Positions 27,367 through 40,100 of a stretch of DNA of 64,000 bases are shown in pieces. Numbering within the stretch: the stretch's first letter is position 1; every line of letters starts with the position of its first letter. A program made the position numbers and the translations under genes. The stretch is from the NCBI GenBank assembly GCA_963170055.1, contig CAUJGJ010000324.1, positions 40,001 through 104,000 on the forward strand, in the 5' to 3' direction. The notes under the pieces were generated by a model. That model did not search any database, was not told the DNA's origin, and saw nothing but the letters and a program-made list of their open reading frames with translations. This DNA comes from Halisarca cf. caerulea (Eukaryota > Porifera > Demospongiae > Chondrillida > Halisarcidae).

Positions 27367-28261
27367 GTTGTTATATAGCACTCATCTAGACCATTTGTTT
27401 GTAGCTCGTAAGCAGTGGTCAAGGTGTAATACTACATATAACTTGATAGTCTGCAATAACCTGGTATTAATGGGTTATGTATAATGAAACTGCAACCATG
27501 GCTCATTGATTGGAAGTATATCCTGTTATAACAATATCCAATGCTTATCCCAGGTAGGGTTGAGGGTGGGGTCCATTCTCTTTTCATGAGGATGAAGGGA
27601 TTCCCATTGACGGATGGCTTCAGTACACAAACCCATCTCTGTACTGTATTTAAACTTCCCCATTTTAAACAGCTAAGGTTGCAGCTCATGCACTTTCTCT
27701 TTGCTCTTCTTCTCTTACATTCATCAAAGGTTTGTCAAGCGGTCACAAGGGTACTCCGTTTTGATTGGGACGAGCCTGATTGAGCCCCACAATGACACAA
27801 TGTACTTGGGTTGTGTCTTTGGCTGGCTGGATATGTACCGTATGTTGCCTAATTCTTTGGTACATATATTTTTTGGCAACTGACCAAACAGGGTCAGATT
27901 ATACTTATTAGGTCAGGTTAATTGGTTATATAACCAATTTCAATTCAGCCTCTCCATGTTCATTTCACTTTGTCTGTCCCTGTTGTAACTGTCACTTGTC
28001 ATGACCTGTGCGTTTGTAACTCCTCTCACACTAATTAAAATCAGATCCCATTTTAATTTATTAACTTGCATAATTTTCTTTCTATAATTACAATGAGCAC
28101 ACAAGCTAAACATACATTTTCCTTTCATGCGGCTAGTTGTCACGTTTTTTCACACCTTATCATTAAACTCACAATCATCTTTTTCTCCACTCGTCAACCC
28201 CTCAGTTATGGCTACACCGGCCTGTGATGTTAGACCATCAGTCACAGTTCTGTGACTGTAA

Positions 28262-28263
28262 AG

Positions 28264-28302
<39 letters not shown>
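28262..28302. repeat. (AAT)n microsatellite
   Basis: About 13 ATA/AAT triplets. It makes a spurious poly-Asn start on the ORF that continues into the retroelement fragment. Confidence 0.95.
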
Positions 28303-28349
28303 TGTCATTGGCCCATTGGCTCATTGTCATTGTCATTGGCCCATTGTGG

Positions 28350-28907
28350 TAAGGGGGTGGACCAGTTTGGTAGACACGGCCTTAGTTGCAAGTCCAGTCA
28401 GGGGAGGAGGTCTCGTCACCAAGCTATCAATAACATTGTCTTGCACTCTCTTGCATCTGCCAACATCCCTTCCAGACTGGAACCATCTGGACTTAATCGC
28501 TCGGATGGCAAACGTCCAGATGGGGTATCTCTGGTTCCTTGGTCTGCAGGAAAATACCTTGTATGGGACGCTACATGCGTTGACACATTCTGTCCATCCA
28601 ACCTCCAACAATCTAAAGATGTGTCTGGGGGCGCAGCTGCCAAGGCTGAAGGAGTGAAGACCAGCAAATACTCCCATCTCGATAGGGTTTACAACTTTCA
28701 GCCCTTTGCTTTCGAGACCTGTGGTAGCACAGGGCCATCATCTGAGGCCTTTCTGAGGGACTTGGGGAGGAGGCTGAGGATGGCTACAGGATAGCCAAAG
28801 TCATACACCTACTTACTTCAGCGACTCTCAGTTGCCATCCAGGTTGGGAATGCTGTGATGGGAACGCTTCCATCTGATTCCCAGGACATTGATTTTGATG
28901 TTGATTG
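28350..28907 (+). pseudogene. Retroelement fragment, C-terminal part of a reverse-transcriptase-type ORF
   Basis: The + strand frame reads SGLNRSDGKRPDGVSLVPW, SAGKYLVWDATCVDT and AFLRDLGRRL. These are the landmarks of a C-terminal region that I know from many invertebrate retroelement ORFs. After 28794 the frame shifts and continues QRLSVAIQVGNAVMGTL to a stop at 28907. The 5' part is missing. Confidence 0.6.
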
Positions 28908-28965
28908 ACGCCTGTCCCCCTTTATTTTGTTTGAATTATTATTTATATATGGTGCATGTGTATGT

Positions 28966-29004
28966 GTTAGAGTATGTGTTAGAGTATGTGTTAGAGTATG
29001 ACAT
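28966..29004. repeat. Short tandem repeat
   Basis: Three copies of GTTAGAGTATGT, 12-13 bases each, at the 3' side of the retroelement fragment. Possibly its 3' tail. Confidence 0.7.
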
Positions 29005-29069
29005 TTGATGAATAGTTTTACATGACCCATAATAATAATAATAGTAATGATACTCTAATTTCTGCCAAA

Positions 29070-29530
29070 AAGTAGCATTCCCTAATTTTTAGTCTTTGAC
29101 TCTAATTATTCGTCAGTTACAAAGTTTGAACTATACATAGGTTGGTTTACCTCACTCTTTGCTTGTTAGTTATCTATCAAGGCACGGGGCAGCGTCAATC
29201 ATTTGGACATTCAAGTTCCTTGCTCAAAAATTGGATAAAATAACTGAACGAATATGGACACGCATACCTTCTAGAACGTCCTGTTCACCAAATTTACCTT
29301 GTAAGAAGAGTAAAGCATTGATTTCAGCCTCCCACTGGTACATGTACACATGATAACTATGAAAAGAAACCGTTACAACAATTCAACCATTTTGTACCTA
29401 ATTTTTCGGCATGACCCTAATTTTACTTCATGATTCCCTATTTTTTGTTGCCCTTCCAGTTCTTACCATTGTATCTCTAATTGCTGACCTCAACCTGAAA
29501 CTTTCTCTGCCGAAAAATTAGGGAATATAT
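29070..29530. mobile_element. Probable decayed MITE related to 17377-17876
   Basis: ATTCCCTAATTTTT near the left and its reverse complement AAAAATTAGGGAAT near 29512-29525 form an inverted pair, followed by ATATATGGTA like the ends of the 17377 element. The left end is poorly defined. Confidence 0.4.
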
Positions 29531-30225
29531 GGTATGTACGTGCACACACTTTTCAATTGGTTTAGCTTTTACTGCATTCCTGTGCTAAAACCCACCCCCA
29601 TGGACTGATCCATGCGTGATATGTACACAACCACACAAAGCCCACAGTGGGCAGCCATCACTGATGGCCTATAAGCCTATGAGGAAACAATGGGCTGTTC
29701 ATCGATCGTCTTTATGCCTCTACCAGCACCTCAGGCTTGCCCCCACGATGATAATCATCTCCCTAGTAATAGTTGAGTACGTAGTCAAGCACTTATGTAT
29801 CTTCCTTTCTTATAAGGAGGTGATCTGTTTCTTTCATGTGTATTTGATTCTTGTGAACAGTAACTAGGCATGCATGGACCACTTAGGCCTCTATCATAAG
29901 AAGAAATCCCACTAACATGGAAAAATCTTAGAATATACACAGAGGAGCTCATATTATACTCTTGAGAAATTTGTTCCTGATGGAATGAAGTTTATAGGCT
30001 CCAAATCTTTTATGCTCATAGATATGAGGTTGTGCCCCCCTTGTTTTCCATATAGCACCCCTTCTCCCCCACACATGAGACAATTTCTAATTGAAAGCCT
30101 GTTAGCACTATTTGCAATTTCATGATTGTGAAGGCGTATGAGTCATAGGTTAAGAGTTTCTGTGCTGTGATGTTTAATGCACAATATCTGAATTATATAA
30201 TTGGTTACCTATTTTCTCTTTATAG
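29531..30225. promoter_or_regulatory. Upstream region of gene B/C, possible 5' UTR intron end
   Basis: No TATA box that I trust. A strong acceptor (TTTTCTCTTTATAG, ending at 30225) lies 52 bases before the chosen start codon, suggesting that the coding exon follows a 5' untranslated exon further upstream. The promoter cannot be located by eye. Confidence 0.35.
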
Positions 30226-30252
30226 GTATTTCAAGTTGTATTTATCAATTTT

Positions 30253-30300
30253 ATGGCTTTTATCAAGAATTCTGGATATGGCAGAAAGACCAGATTTTGA
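30253..30300 (+). promoter_or_regulatory. Upstream ORF overlapping the start of gene B/C
   Basis: ATG at 30253 with G at +4 opens a 15-codon ORF (MAFIKNSGYGRKTRF, then stop) in another frame, which overlaps the proposed start codon at 30278. If it is in the mRNA it could lower translation of the main frame. Confidence 0.35.
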
Positions 30301-30742
30301 TGTGTATAGTAATGATTGGCCATCTTTAGATAGAAGGAGGATAAATAGGCCAAGGTATCCTGTAAGTCAAGATTTTTACCAACCTTACAGATCTCATCCT
30401 CCTTTGAGACCCAACTTCATATTTCCACCACAACCCTATATCAATCCAGGCCCTTATAAGCCTCCCTTTTTTGACCCTTATCTGCATCATCAGCTAGCTT
30501 ATTCCAACCAATTTCCACATCCCAATTTTGTACATCAATCTGCTGGTCATATTCAACCTAGTATTGGCCCACCGGTCATGCAAATGGGCGGAGCACAACA
30601 GCCACATCAACTACATCCCAATTCTGTGGGTAGGAATGTAGATTATCAAGCTAAGCAGTGGCGCACAGTACAGAGTACACATATGAGATCATCTGGAGGG
30701 CATACAAAAGAGTTTCATATGAATGGAGAATTGTGGACCAAG
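30278..30742 (+). CDS. HELZ2-like: Gene B/C exon 1: proline-rich N-terminus
   Basis: 155 codons starting MAERPDFDVYSNDWPSLDRR. Rich in Pro, Tyr, His and Gln, with repeated P-F/Y-P spacing, and no zinc finger, although vertebrate HELZ2 has N-terminal zinc fingers. Probably disordered. Ends GELWTK in phase 0 at a GTAGTT donor. An inverted, decayed copy of this exon and its donor is present at 41148-41683. Confidence 0.75.
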
Positions 30743-31066
30743 GTAGTTGACAGTGACAGTGTAATGTTGGTTTGTGTGCGTAATGACATTTTATACCTTC
30801 ATGTAATTATATTTATAGGCCACTAAAAAATTTCAACTAGCTTCAAAGGAGGAACTGAAAGTCAAGAACAATATCCTGCATGAAAAACTCACAAAAGATA
30901 ATTATAAGGAAAAATTCCATCTTCTTTTGTACTGGGAAGAACATGAACATGAGGCAGTTCTGCGAGATCAGTAAGTTCTTTAAAATCTGCTCTTACTTCC
31001 AGTTTTGTAGCAAATACACTAAAATATTTTCCAATTGCTCTGGCAATGGCTTGTATATATGTTTAT

Positions 31067-31128
<62 letters not shown>

Positions 31129-34100
31129 ACGAGGAGTCTTCAGGCATGGTTACTTTTGGGGTGCTTAATGATTGGAACTCATAATCAAGCAATTAATGGC
31201 ATACTCACCCACGCATAGTCTACACTCCTTTGCTCAGAATCTCTTTGTTCCATTTAAAATTGGGATGCTGGTAATTGCAGTGTACAGTCTTCTCTCTTCG
31301 TTTTTTGAGAAGCATGCATGTTGGATATAAGCCAGACCTCCCTGTGTATGTGTATTCACTGTATATCAAATGCTTGTATGTAATTTGTGTTACTGGGCTA
31401 TATGTTTTTCTTATGTACAGGTGCAATGGATGGTATAGTATTGCTATGCCACCAAAGCGAAGTAGATATCCTAGATGGTTGGAGAGGAAAATTCAACAAA
31501 AAGGCTACACTGCAGTTGTGGAGATCTGTGGCTTGACAGAAGATCAATGTGATTATGTAAAGCAAGCAGCCACACAGGCCAATATATTTTTGAATGAAGG
31601 AGAGTCTCAAAATGCAGATATTCTACATATTGACTTTCATTCCAATGAAATACCAATCCTGTTAGTTGGAATGAAATTTTCCAAGGGGAAGGGAAGGAGT
31701 TTAGCCGCGCCAATGTGTAAGGTTCATTTTCAACTGAAACATTCATACTTTGAGAGCCTTCACAGAGCAGTTGAGTGTGTCAGTGAGGTGACCATTGCTA
31801 AACTGTTTCCTTCTAAAGACAGCTTTGTCTCCTATCATGAGTTTGCAAAAAAGGTGCCTCTCAGAAGACCTAGGATGGATCAATTCTCATTGGATTATGA
31901 TTACCAGTTGGATACGATGAAAGATGCTCTATTCTGCCACCCATCTGCTCCTTTCATTATTACGGGTCCTTTTGGCACTGGCAAGACAAGAATGCTAGCA
32001 ACGACTGCCTTCATGATCTTAAAGAGCGATGGTAGACGAGTAAAAGGTGATCCTATCAGAGTGCTATTGGTGACACATCATATGCACACTGCTGATTCTT
32101 ACTTAGACCTTTACTTTGGTCCAGCTGTGCAGAGAGGGGAATTAGCTAGTGGTAGTGTTGTGAGATTAGTATCCATGCCTCAAGCACAATATAGATATGA
32201 TGGGAATTATGGGAAATTTATCAGTTCGGTCAGTGAGCAGCAGCAAGGATCCATTTATGGATATCAGCTAGTCATTACTACGTTTCTCACTTCACTTCAT
32301 CTTGTGTCCCTGTGTGAACTACGACCTGGATTCTTCACCCACATCCTGGTGGATGAAGCTGCTCAAGCCAGAGAACCTGAAGTAGTAGCTGCACTAGCTT
32401 TAGCTGACAGGGATACTAAGATTGTGTTGGCTGGAGATCACCTTCAGGTGGGAACCATAATTGTGTCGATAGTTATTACATGTCAGTGTGACCGCTGCTC
32501 AATGTGCATGTGTGTCTCAGTGGAGTTGATCGAGCCAGGCATTCCCCTCACTCACTGGATATTTGTCATTGTATATTCGCTTGCAAATAGTGCCATACTT
32601 GTGTGGAATATTCATTGTATCCATCTGTGGTATATCCATTTCTAAGGTGGAGAACTGCATGGGGATTAATTGTCATGTAATATAGTGATAAAACAAATGG
32701 GGAATTAAAGTACAGTCAAACCTCACTATAATGAATCTCCTCAGGACCACTGAAAGGTTCACTATATCAGGGTGTTCACTACATCAGGGTTCATTTACAA
32801 TAGAGTAAATAGGTGCATGCTCTAAGGTCTATCTTTGTTATATCATACTAGATACTCGATACCCCACCTATGGTTATATCAGAGAGTTCATTGTATCCAG
32901 GGTTCACTATAGAGAGGTTCAACCATATGATATGTAATAGAGAGTGCCAATTCCTTTGCTTCAAAATACAATCATTGTAATGTTTTCTTAATACAGTGAA
33001 AAATTACATTACTGCAAAAAGTTAAATTTTCTTATTAAATTTATTGACAAATGTATTGGTCCTACATATGCAGTGAGCCAGTGACTACCAAGCTCTAGAT
33101 CTGCACTACTCTTGACTCAGTGTACACGACTTTACCAAATTAATTTTGAGTATTGACCATATAGGGAAGTTTTTCCTTGATCTGTTTCCAAAATGTATTT
33201 TCTGGCCATATGCAGTTACGTATATAATCCTTTAAGTATTAGGTTGGCTTTTCAATGTAAACTGAATAATATTGTTCTATTTAAGTCTTGGAAGTTATTT
33301 TCCATTCTGATAATAGAATCATGTGTACTGCAGTATGCAGAACAGGATGAAAATGCGTGATCGTTGTGTCGTCATGAATATATAACTTATGATATATATT
33401 CATGACAGTGATATCAGCAGTACGTTTCCAGTGTTTGTTCTGTGCGTCTTTTGTATCTGTGTACTGAGTCTCATTGTCTTTTTATAAATACAGTATATTG
33501 CTTCCCTACTTTAACCATCATAACAGGTCGGACCTCAGACTCTTGTTTTGGGAAAGGAGGCTAAGAGTAATGGATTAGGTGTATCTTTATTGAGAAGACT
33601 TCACGAATGTTATAACTTACCCGAGAACAAGGAGATGGCAAGAATGTATTCATCAGTCATGTTGAACAACTATCGCTGTCACAGGCAGATAGTACAGACT
33701 GTATCAGATCTCTTTTACGCCTCATCACTGAAGGTGTGTGATACATTGTTACGTATCTTCTATGGGTTCTGTAGTGCTAATATAATTGTTATTACAGTAC
33801 AGTAGTACTGCATTGTAATTTTGAGAGACCACTCTTAGGGATGTGTGAAATTAAGGTGGTCTTTTAGAAGTAGCAGTCTCTGTCAAGGGGGAACCTAGTA
33901 TTGGCCGGCATATGATTTGTGACCAACACAGCCAAGGGCAAGGCCGCCGAAGCTGGTACAGCTGGTATGGCCACAGCCGTACCATTTTTTGGTCCAAACA
34001 AATTAATTTAGAAGCTAAACCATATTATCAAAGAAAATATTTTGTTTGATTTCCTGAAATCCAGCTTTAGACCTGTCGAATAATTAATGTAGCGCTTTTC

Positions 34101-37100
34101 CGCCATTTTATTTTGAGTCACTAATCATCATACAGTAACTACAGGGTAACCCTAGGGATAGAACATTTTTATGGATGGTCCTTAAAGTTTCGAAACTCTA
34201 GGGACCACCCATAGAAATGTTCATTTTAAGAGTATGTCATTTTAACAGAGCTTGAGTTCATACTGATTTTTACCCTATATTTTATGGGGTGCCGTTTGTG
34301 TAAAATTATAGACATTTTGAACTGAACATTTTTCAGATATTTACATCTATCCACTGATATTTATATGTATCCATGGATATGTATTATATATCCGTGGATA
34401 TTTATATATATCCGTGGATATTTAGATATATCCATGGATATTTATTATATATCCATGGATATTTATATATATCTGTTGATATTTATTACGAGTGTAGCGA
34501 GTTTTCTATTTCCATCGCATAAGCGGAGTGGGTTTGAGCTACCCACGCATTTGATTGGTTTCGGGTAACAAAGCTGATAAGTTTGGCCCAAAATTGTCAC
34601 TTTGGACGCTAATTACTACAAAAGCAGGCAGGTACTTTATTCGTAAATGGTACTATCTCGTAGGGGCATAAAGGAACTTTGACATTATGGACGAAACCTG
34701 TCGCTAATCACACTACAGATCCAGCATAAAGGCAAAAAGTGGAAACTCACGTTTCTTTGTGTGATGGCCACATGTTCGAAGATTTATCCGTATTTTTACT
34801 CTTAAATGAAAGACTAAATAAATACCCCGAGAGGCTTTTTTATTTCGTTTGGCTTTCCCTTCTCCTCCTGCGAATACTCACATCAGGCATAAATTGCATT
34901 TTTAAAAATTGCGCTGACAGTTTTCAATCACCAACTTATACCACTTCATGCTAATGTAACTATAATAACATCCTACAGAAAGTACCAGTATATCTAGCCT
35001 AATATGGATTAAGCTCAACATAAATCAAAGTGTATGCATATGTTTCTGCTGTCTATTGAATCAGCAAGTAAACTTATTAAGATTAATCTGAATCAGTGTC
35101 ATTAGTGTTGCTGGTATGTAAATCACTGAATGGATCAAAGTCCAAAGAATCAGATGTGTCTTCGGCAATAGCACCTATAATCCCAGCTTTCTTAAAACCA
35201 TTTTTTATAATATCCGGCTTGCTCTTGAGATAGTCATAGGCACTGACAATCCACTTTGCACTTATTTCCTTGACAACTGACATTCTTGTGTCAACAGTGA
35301 CATCTTCTGGCTTCTTTCCTTTCTCAAGCTCTTTGGACACTTCATCAGCATACCATGAACGGAACTTGCTGCGTAAGTGATCTTTCACAGGCTTATTCAC
35401 TGAGACATCAAGGGGCTGCAATCTGTCAGACTGAGTGCATTTGTCAGGAACAAACACGTAGACAATGTTATGACTCTCAAGAACATCCAAAACAGGACCT
35501 TGGTGACCAGAGAAACAATCAAAGATAACTAAAGCTTTTGCATCTTCACGAAGACTCTTATCTTGACGAGCATGGATGACATAAGGAATGATCACTTTCT
35601 CCACAAAACGCTTTGTAAGATCCTGATTGGACCAGTGGTTAGGACTGTGCCACACATCTATTTCAGGTGGGAACTCATACTTAGGATGACACCTCTCTGT
35701 CTTTCCTTGGTACAACAGCTGAAAAGGTAGAAATGCTCTACTAAGGCTCACTGCAAACGTAGCCGTTATTTGCTTCTTATCATTTACAGCTGCAATTTCA
35801 ACTCTGGTTGCACCTTGCTTCTCCAATGTGTAACTTGATGATGGCACTAAGTTGATTCCACTCTGGTCCCAGTTTAGGACTAGCTCAGGTGGGATATTGT
35901 GTGCATTTACCATCGAGCTAACACTATTCAGAAATGCTTCTTTCTTTTGCGCAAACTCATCTGGTGTAAGTGACATACACTTTTGGGTGGTACCCTTTCT
36001 TCTAACAAACCCCATTCTTTTCAAAATAGAATTAGCCCAACCTCTGCTGAGGCGTATGTGACCTCCATTTTGACATAAAAGAGATCGATCTCTAGCAGTA
36101 ACAATACCTTCAGCTGCTGCTATGGCTGTTTCACCATTGACTGGAGCAGCTGCTTGACGCAAAGCCAAGATATACTGTTGGACTTCTTTGTCCAGCTCCC
36201 CTAAGGTTAAGGGCCTTCCACGCTTCTTTGTACCAATTTTAGTTACTGATGACGAGGCATTGCCAGATTTGTGATTCTTCTCGATTTCTTTAAGATACTT
36301 GATCTTAAAGCTACGTACAGTACTTTCACCGATATTATGACTGGCCTTAAAACGTTTCACAGTTGCAGTGTTGCCATTTTCAGCTGCGTATTTTCCTATT
36401 GTAGCACAATCTTCGTCTGTAAAGTTTGAATACTTTCGTTTCTCTCCCAATTTCTTCTTCTCAAGGACCTTCTGCACTGATTTGTTAGCCTCTGAAGTGG
36501 TGAGTTCACTTAATCCTGTCTGTTGTGGCGTTGGGAGGGAAGATATTGGCTCAAAATACTTGAACAAACTCATAGCGGAACAAGTTTCGCGCTCGGCGAC
36601 GAAGGACAACACGTGGTTACACAATATACGGAAGAATCATAATATGATTGTGGATTACAGATCTTTTAATTGCGATAAACAGCCCCAAGTCGCAATCGCA
36701 ATTATAAGATGCACTCAAAAATTTCGTGAACTACGGTATTTCCTTTTTAGTCTTTCTTTGTAAATACTTCGATCTTTTAGATAGTACTACTGTAACGTGA
36801 TTCATTTTTCGAGCATATTCAAAGCTGTTTAGCGACTTTTCTATCGCACCAACAAAACTAGACTCGCGGCGCCATTTTATAACATTACGCAAGTGGCAAC
36901 TTTCTTTTGAGCACCACTGATTTATATGATGTACAGATGTTTTTGGGTTTCTTGTCCGGATAACAATCAGCCTTTAGCATACACGTGATGTCGCGTGTAT
37001 GCTAAAAGCTGATTGTTATCCGGACAAGAAGCCCAAAAATAACTATGTTAGGGGATATTTATTTAATATCTGTTGATGAGTGTGGTCACATGAGATCAGC

Positions 37101-40100
37101 TGACCTAATTAATTGTACTCACATGGGATCAACTGACCTAATCAGAGGTCTGGGGCAGACAGGAAATGACCACATAGTGAGTGATACTCAATGTGAAACA
37201 CATGACTATGACATAGCTGTTAAAACTGGATAAGCACATGGCAAAGCACATGGTCTTAAGCTTGTGTGGAACTAGATGGAAGAAGTGAAAGATTCTCTCT
37301 AAGCTATTACAAGAAGTCTCAACAACAGAAGTGCTGACAGTACACCTCAAACTGAAGATAGTACATCCAACACCCCTAGTGCTTCTACTTTATTCATGTT
37401 CCACCCTTTGCGGAATGATGATAAATATATAATGCAGGCAATATAGGTCAATTTCATTCAAAGGGTCCAAGTGTCTTCAGCCTCCATTTCGCAGAATACA
37501 TTGCCATAAACTATGATAACGGAGCGATGAACATCTCTCCACGTGCACAGACGTTCAATGCGCTCATTATGAGCTGAGCTACCAACAATTATGCATGCAT
37601 TTATCATTGCCATGTTCCTCCATCATTATGCGCCATACCTCTATATTCTTGCCTCCGTGATCAGTTCACACCTTCTTTGGAAGCCCATACATTTCAACTG
37701 CAGACCTAAGCACTTTTATAACAGTGTCTGCTCCATTATGGCTGCTGCACTGACGGAGCGTTATCATTCGGGAGTATCCATCAATTGCCCCATAGTGACT
37801 AATCTCCACCTGATTAATTTATGATGCCCATCTAAGTGCCACACTTCATTTGGACCCGAAACATGGTATTCTCTCCTCTTTACGGCAACACTTCTTCTAT
37901 CTTGTGTGGATCGATTCGATGAATGCTTGCACGTAGCTTTGCACACTGTACACGAATACCTAGCTTAAGCAGATGGGCAGCTAACATAATTTCACCATCA
38001 TTTGGATGTTCTTGCTTGATTTGTTGTACCACTTCACCCAAGTCTGGTTCAGAAATACTCAAATACTCAATACTGGTCAAGCCCAAACAATATTTGACAA
38101 GTCTGGCATTCAGATTACCTCTGAAGGACAGCGTTACCTTGGTGGCTGTATTGGTTCTGCTACTTTTGCAGAAACATATGCACGTTCCAAAATTTGCCTA
38201 CTGGGAAGCAGAACTATCTCGCCTATGTGACTTTGCTATCTCACAGCCGCAAGCTGCTTACGCAGCCTTTACACATGGTCTCGTCCACAAGTGGACATTT
38301 CTGTCCAGGACCATAGCAGACATCGGCCATCTTTTTCAACCACTAGAAGACATCATTCGTCATCGTTTCATCCCAGCTCTGACTGGTAGACAGGGAATAA
38401 ATGATGATGAAGGGACTCTCTTTGCCCTCCCAATTCGCCCAGGTGGATTAAGCATCCCAAATCCAACTCTGCAGGCTAAGCACCACCACCAAGCCTTCCA
38501 GAAAATCACATCAGCCTGTGCATCAGCTCTGAAAGAGCAAGCCACTGTCATTTCTACTGAAGCAGATGAAAGCATTTGTAAAGCCAAGCATGAGCATAAA
38601 GCAGCAAAACAGAATCGAGACAATCAAACCCTTGGTGACATCCTGAAGACAACCAGCTATAAAATGAAGCGATCCATCTCTCTCTCAAAAGAAAAAGGTG
38701 CATCCAACTGGCTCACTGTACTACCTATTAGGGAACATGGTTTCTGTCTACACAAAGGTGATTTCCGGGATGCGCTTTGCCTCCGTTACGGCTGGACACC
38801 AAATCACCTCCCAGCCAATTGTGTTTGTGGAAGATCTTTTTCTGTTGAACATGCCCTGAGCTGTAACAATGGAGGATTCCCCATTAAGAGACACAACGAG
38901 CTCAGAGACATTACAGCCAACCTTCTAGATGAGATCTGTACTGAAGTTGGTGTAGAGCCTACACTTCAACCCCTCACTCAGGAACAGCTCCGCTACAAGT
39001 CAGCGAATCGAGAAGATGGTGCCAGGCTTGATTGTGGCAGAGGAGATTGGGGTACTAGACAACATGCATTTTTCGACGTAAGGATTTTCAATCCATTCAT
39101 ACCGAGTCTAGTCAATACCCCCATTGCCACCCTCTACCGTCAAAAAGAGCAGGAGAAACGTCGAAGCTATGACGAACGCATCAGAGAAGTGGAACATGCC
39201 ACATTTGCTCCACTAGTTTTCTCCACCTCAGGAGGAATGGGTCCAGCAGCTGCGGTCGTATGCAAGCGTAGTGCTTCTTCAACTGCCTCCAAACAGAAGA
39301 AAAGCTATGCTTTGACCCTCAACTACATCCATTGCAGGATCTCTTTCTCACTCCTACGTTCAGCCATCCTGTGCTTGAGGGGTCACCGCAGCACATCCCA
39401 CCAGCCAAGAGCCCACTTGCCAGACATGGAGGTTGCTGCCAGTGAGGGCAGACTCCTCATGCAGCCTAACTAACTAACTTGCATGCCCTTTCCTGTATGA
39501 TCATGTTATTTATGGGTGCATTGTATTCGTATTGGCAATATATAAAAATACTTGCAAAAGTCCACTGGAGCAGATGAAGTTGCAATCTTGTTAATAAAGA
39601 GTCTTATGACTAATTCCCAGGAATTCAGCCACCATTTCATCTTGAGAGTCCAAGAGCTAGCAAATATTTGATGTCATCCAAATCAATCTCAATCGATGGT
39701 CTGCCCACTACACTAGAACCATTACAAACTGCTTCTGCCATTCTATAGTATACACCATGTGCTCATCGTCACTGCAAGTCTAAACTCAGAATTTAACTAT
39801 TTCCTGTTTGATAGCAACCCTATTTGGTTTGCTATAGGTCAGCTGATGGCATGTGACCACAATTGATTAGGTCAGCTGATCTCATGTCACCACATTCACC
39901 AACGGATATTTAGTAAATATCCACGGATATATAATAAATATTCACAGATATATATAAATATCCATGGATATACAGTAAATATCCATGGATATATATAAAT
40001 ATCAGTGGATATAGTAAATATCTGCAAAATGTTCAGTTCAAAATTTCTATAATTTTTACACAAACGGCACCTGATAATATTTGTCTTAAGAGGGTTCCAC

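Noticed and set aside
28252..28350. Poly-Asn start of the ORF at 28252
   Set aside because: Artefact of an AAT microsatellite in front of the retroelement fragment.
37923..38086. The first ~55 codons of the + strand ORF beginning at 37923 as part of the RT-type protein
   Set aside because: This stretch is the antisense of the integrase-like fragment; RT-type similarity begins at about 38087.
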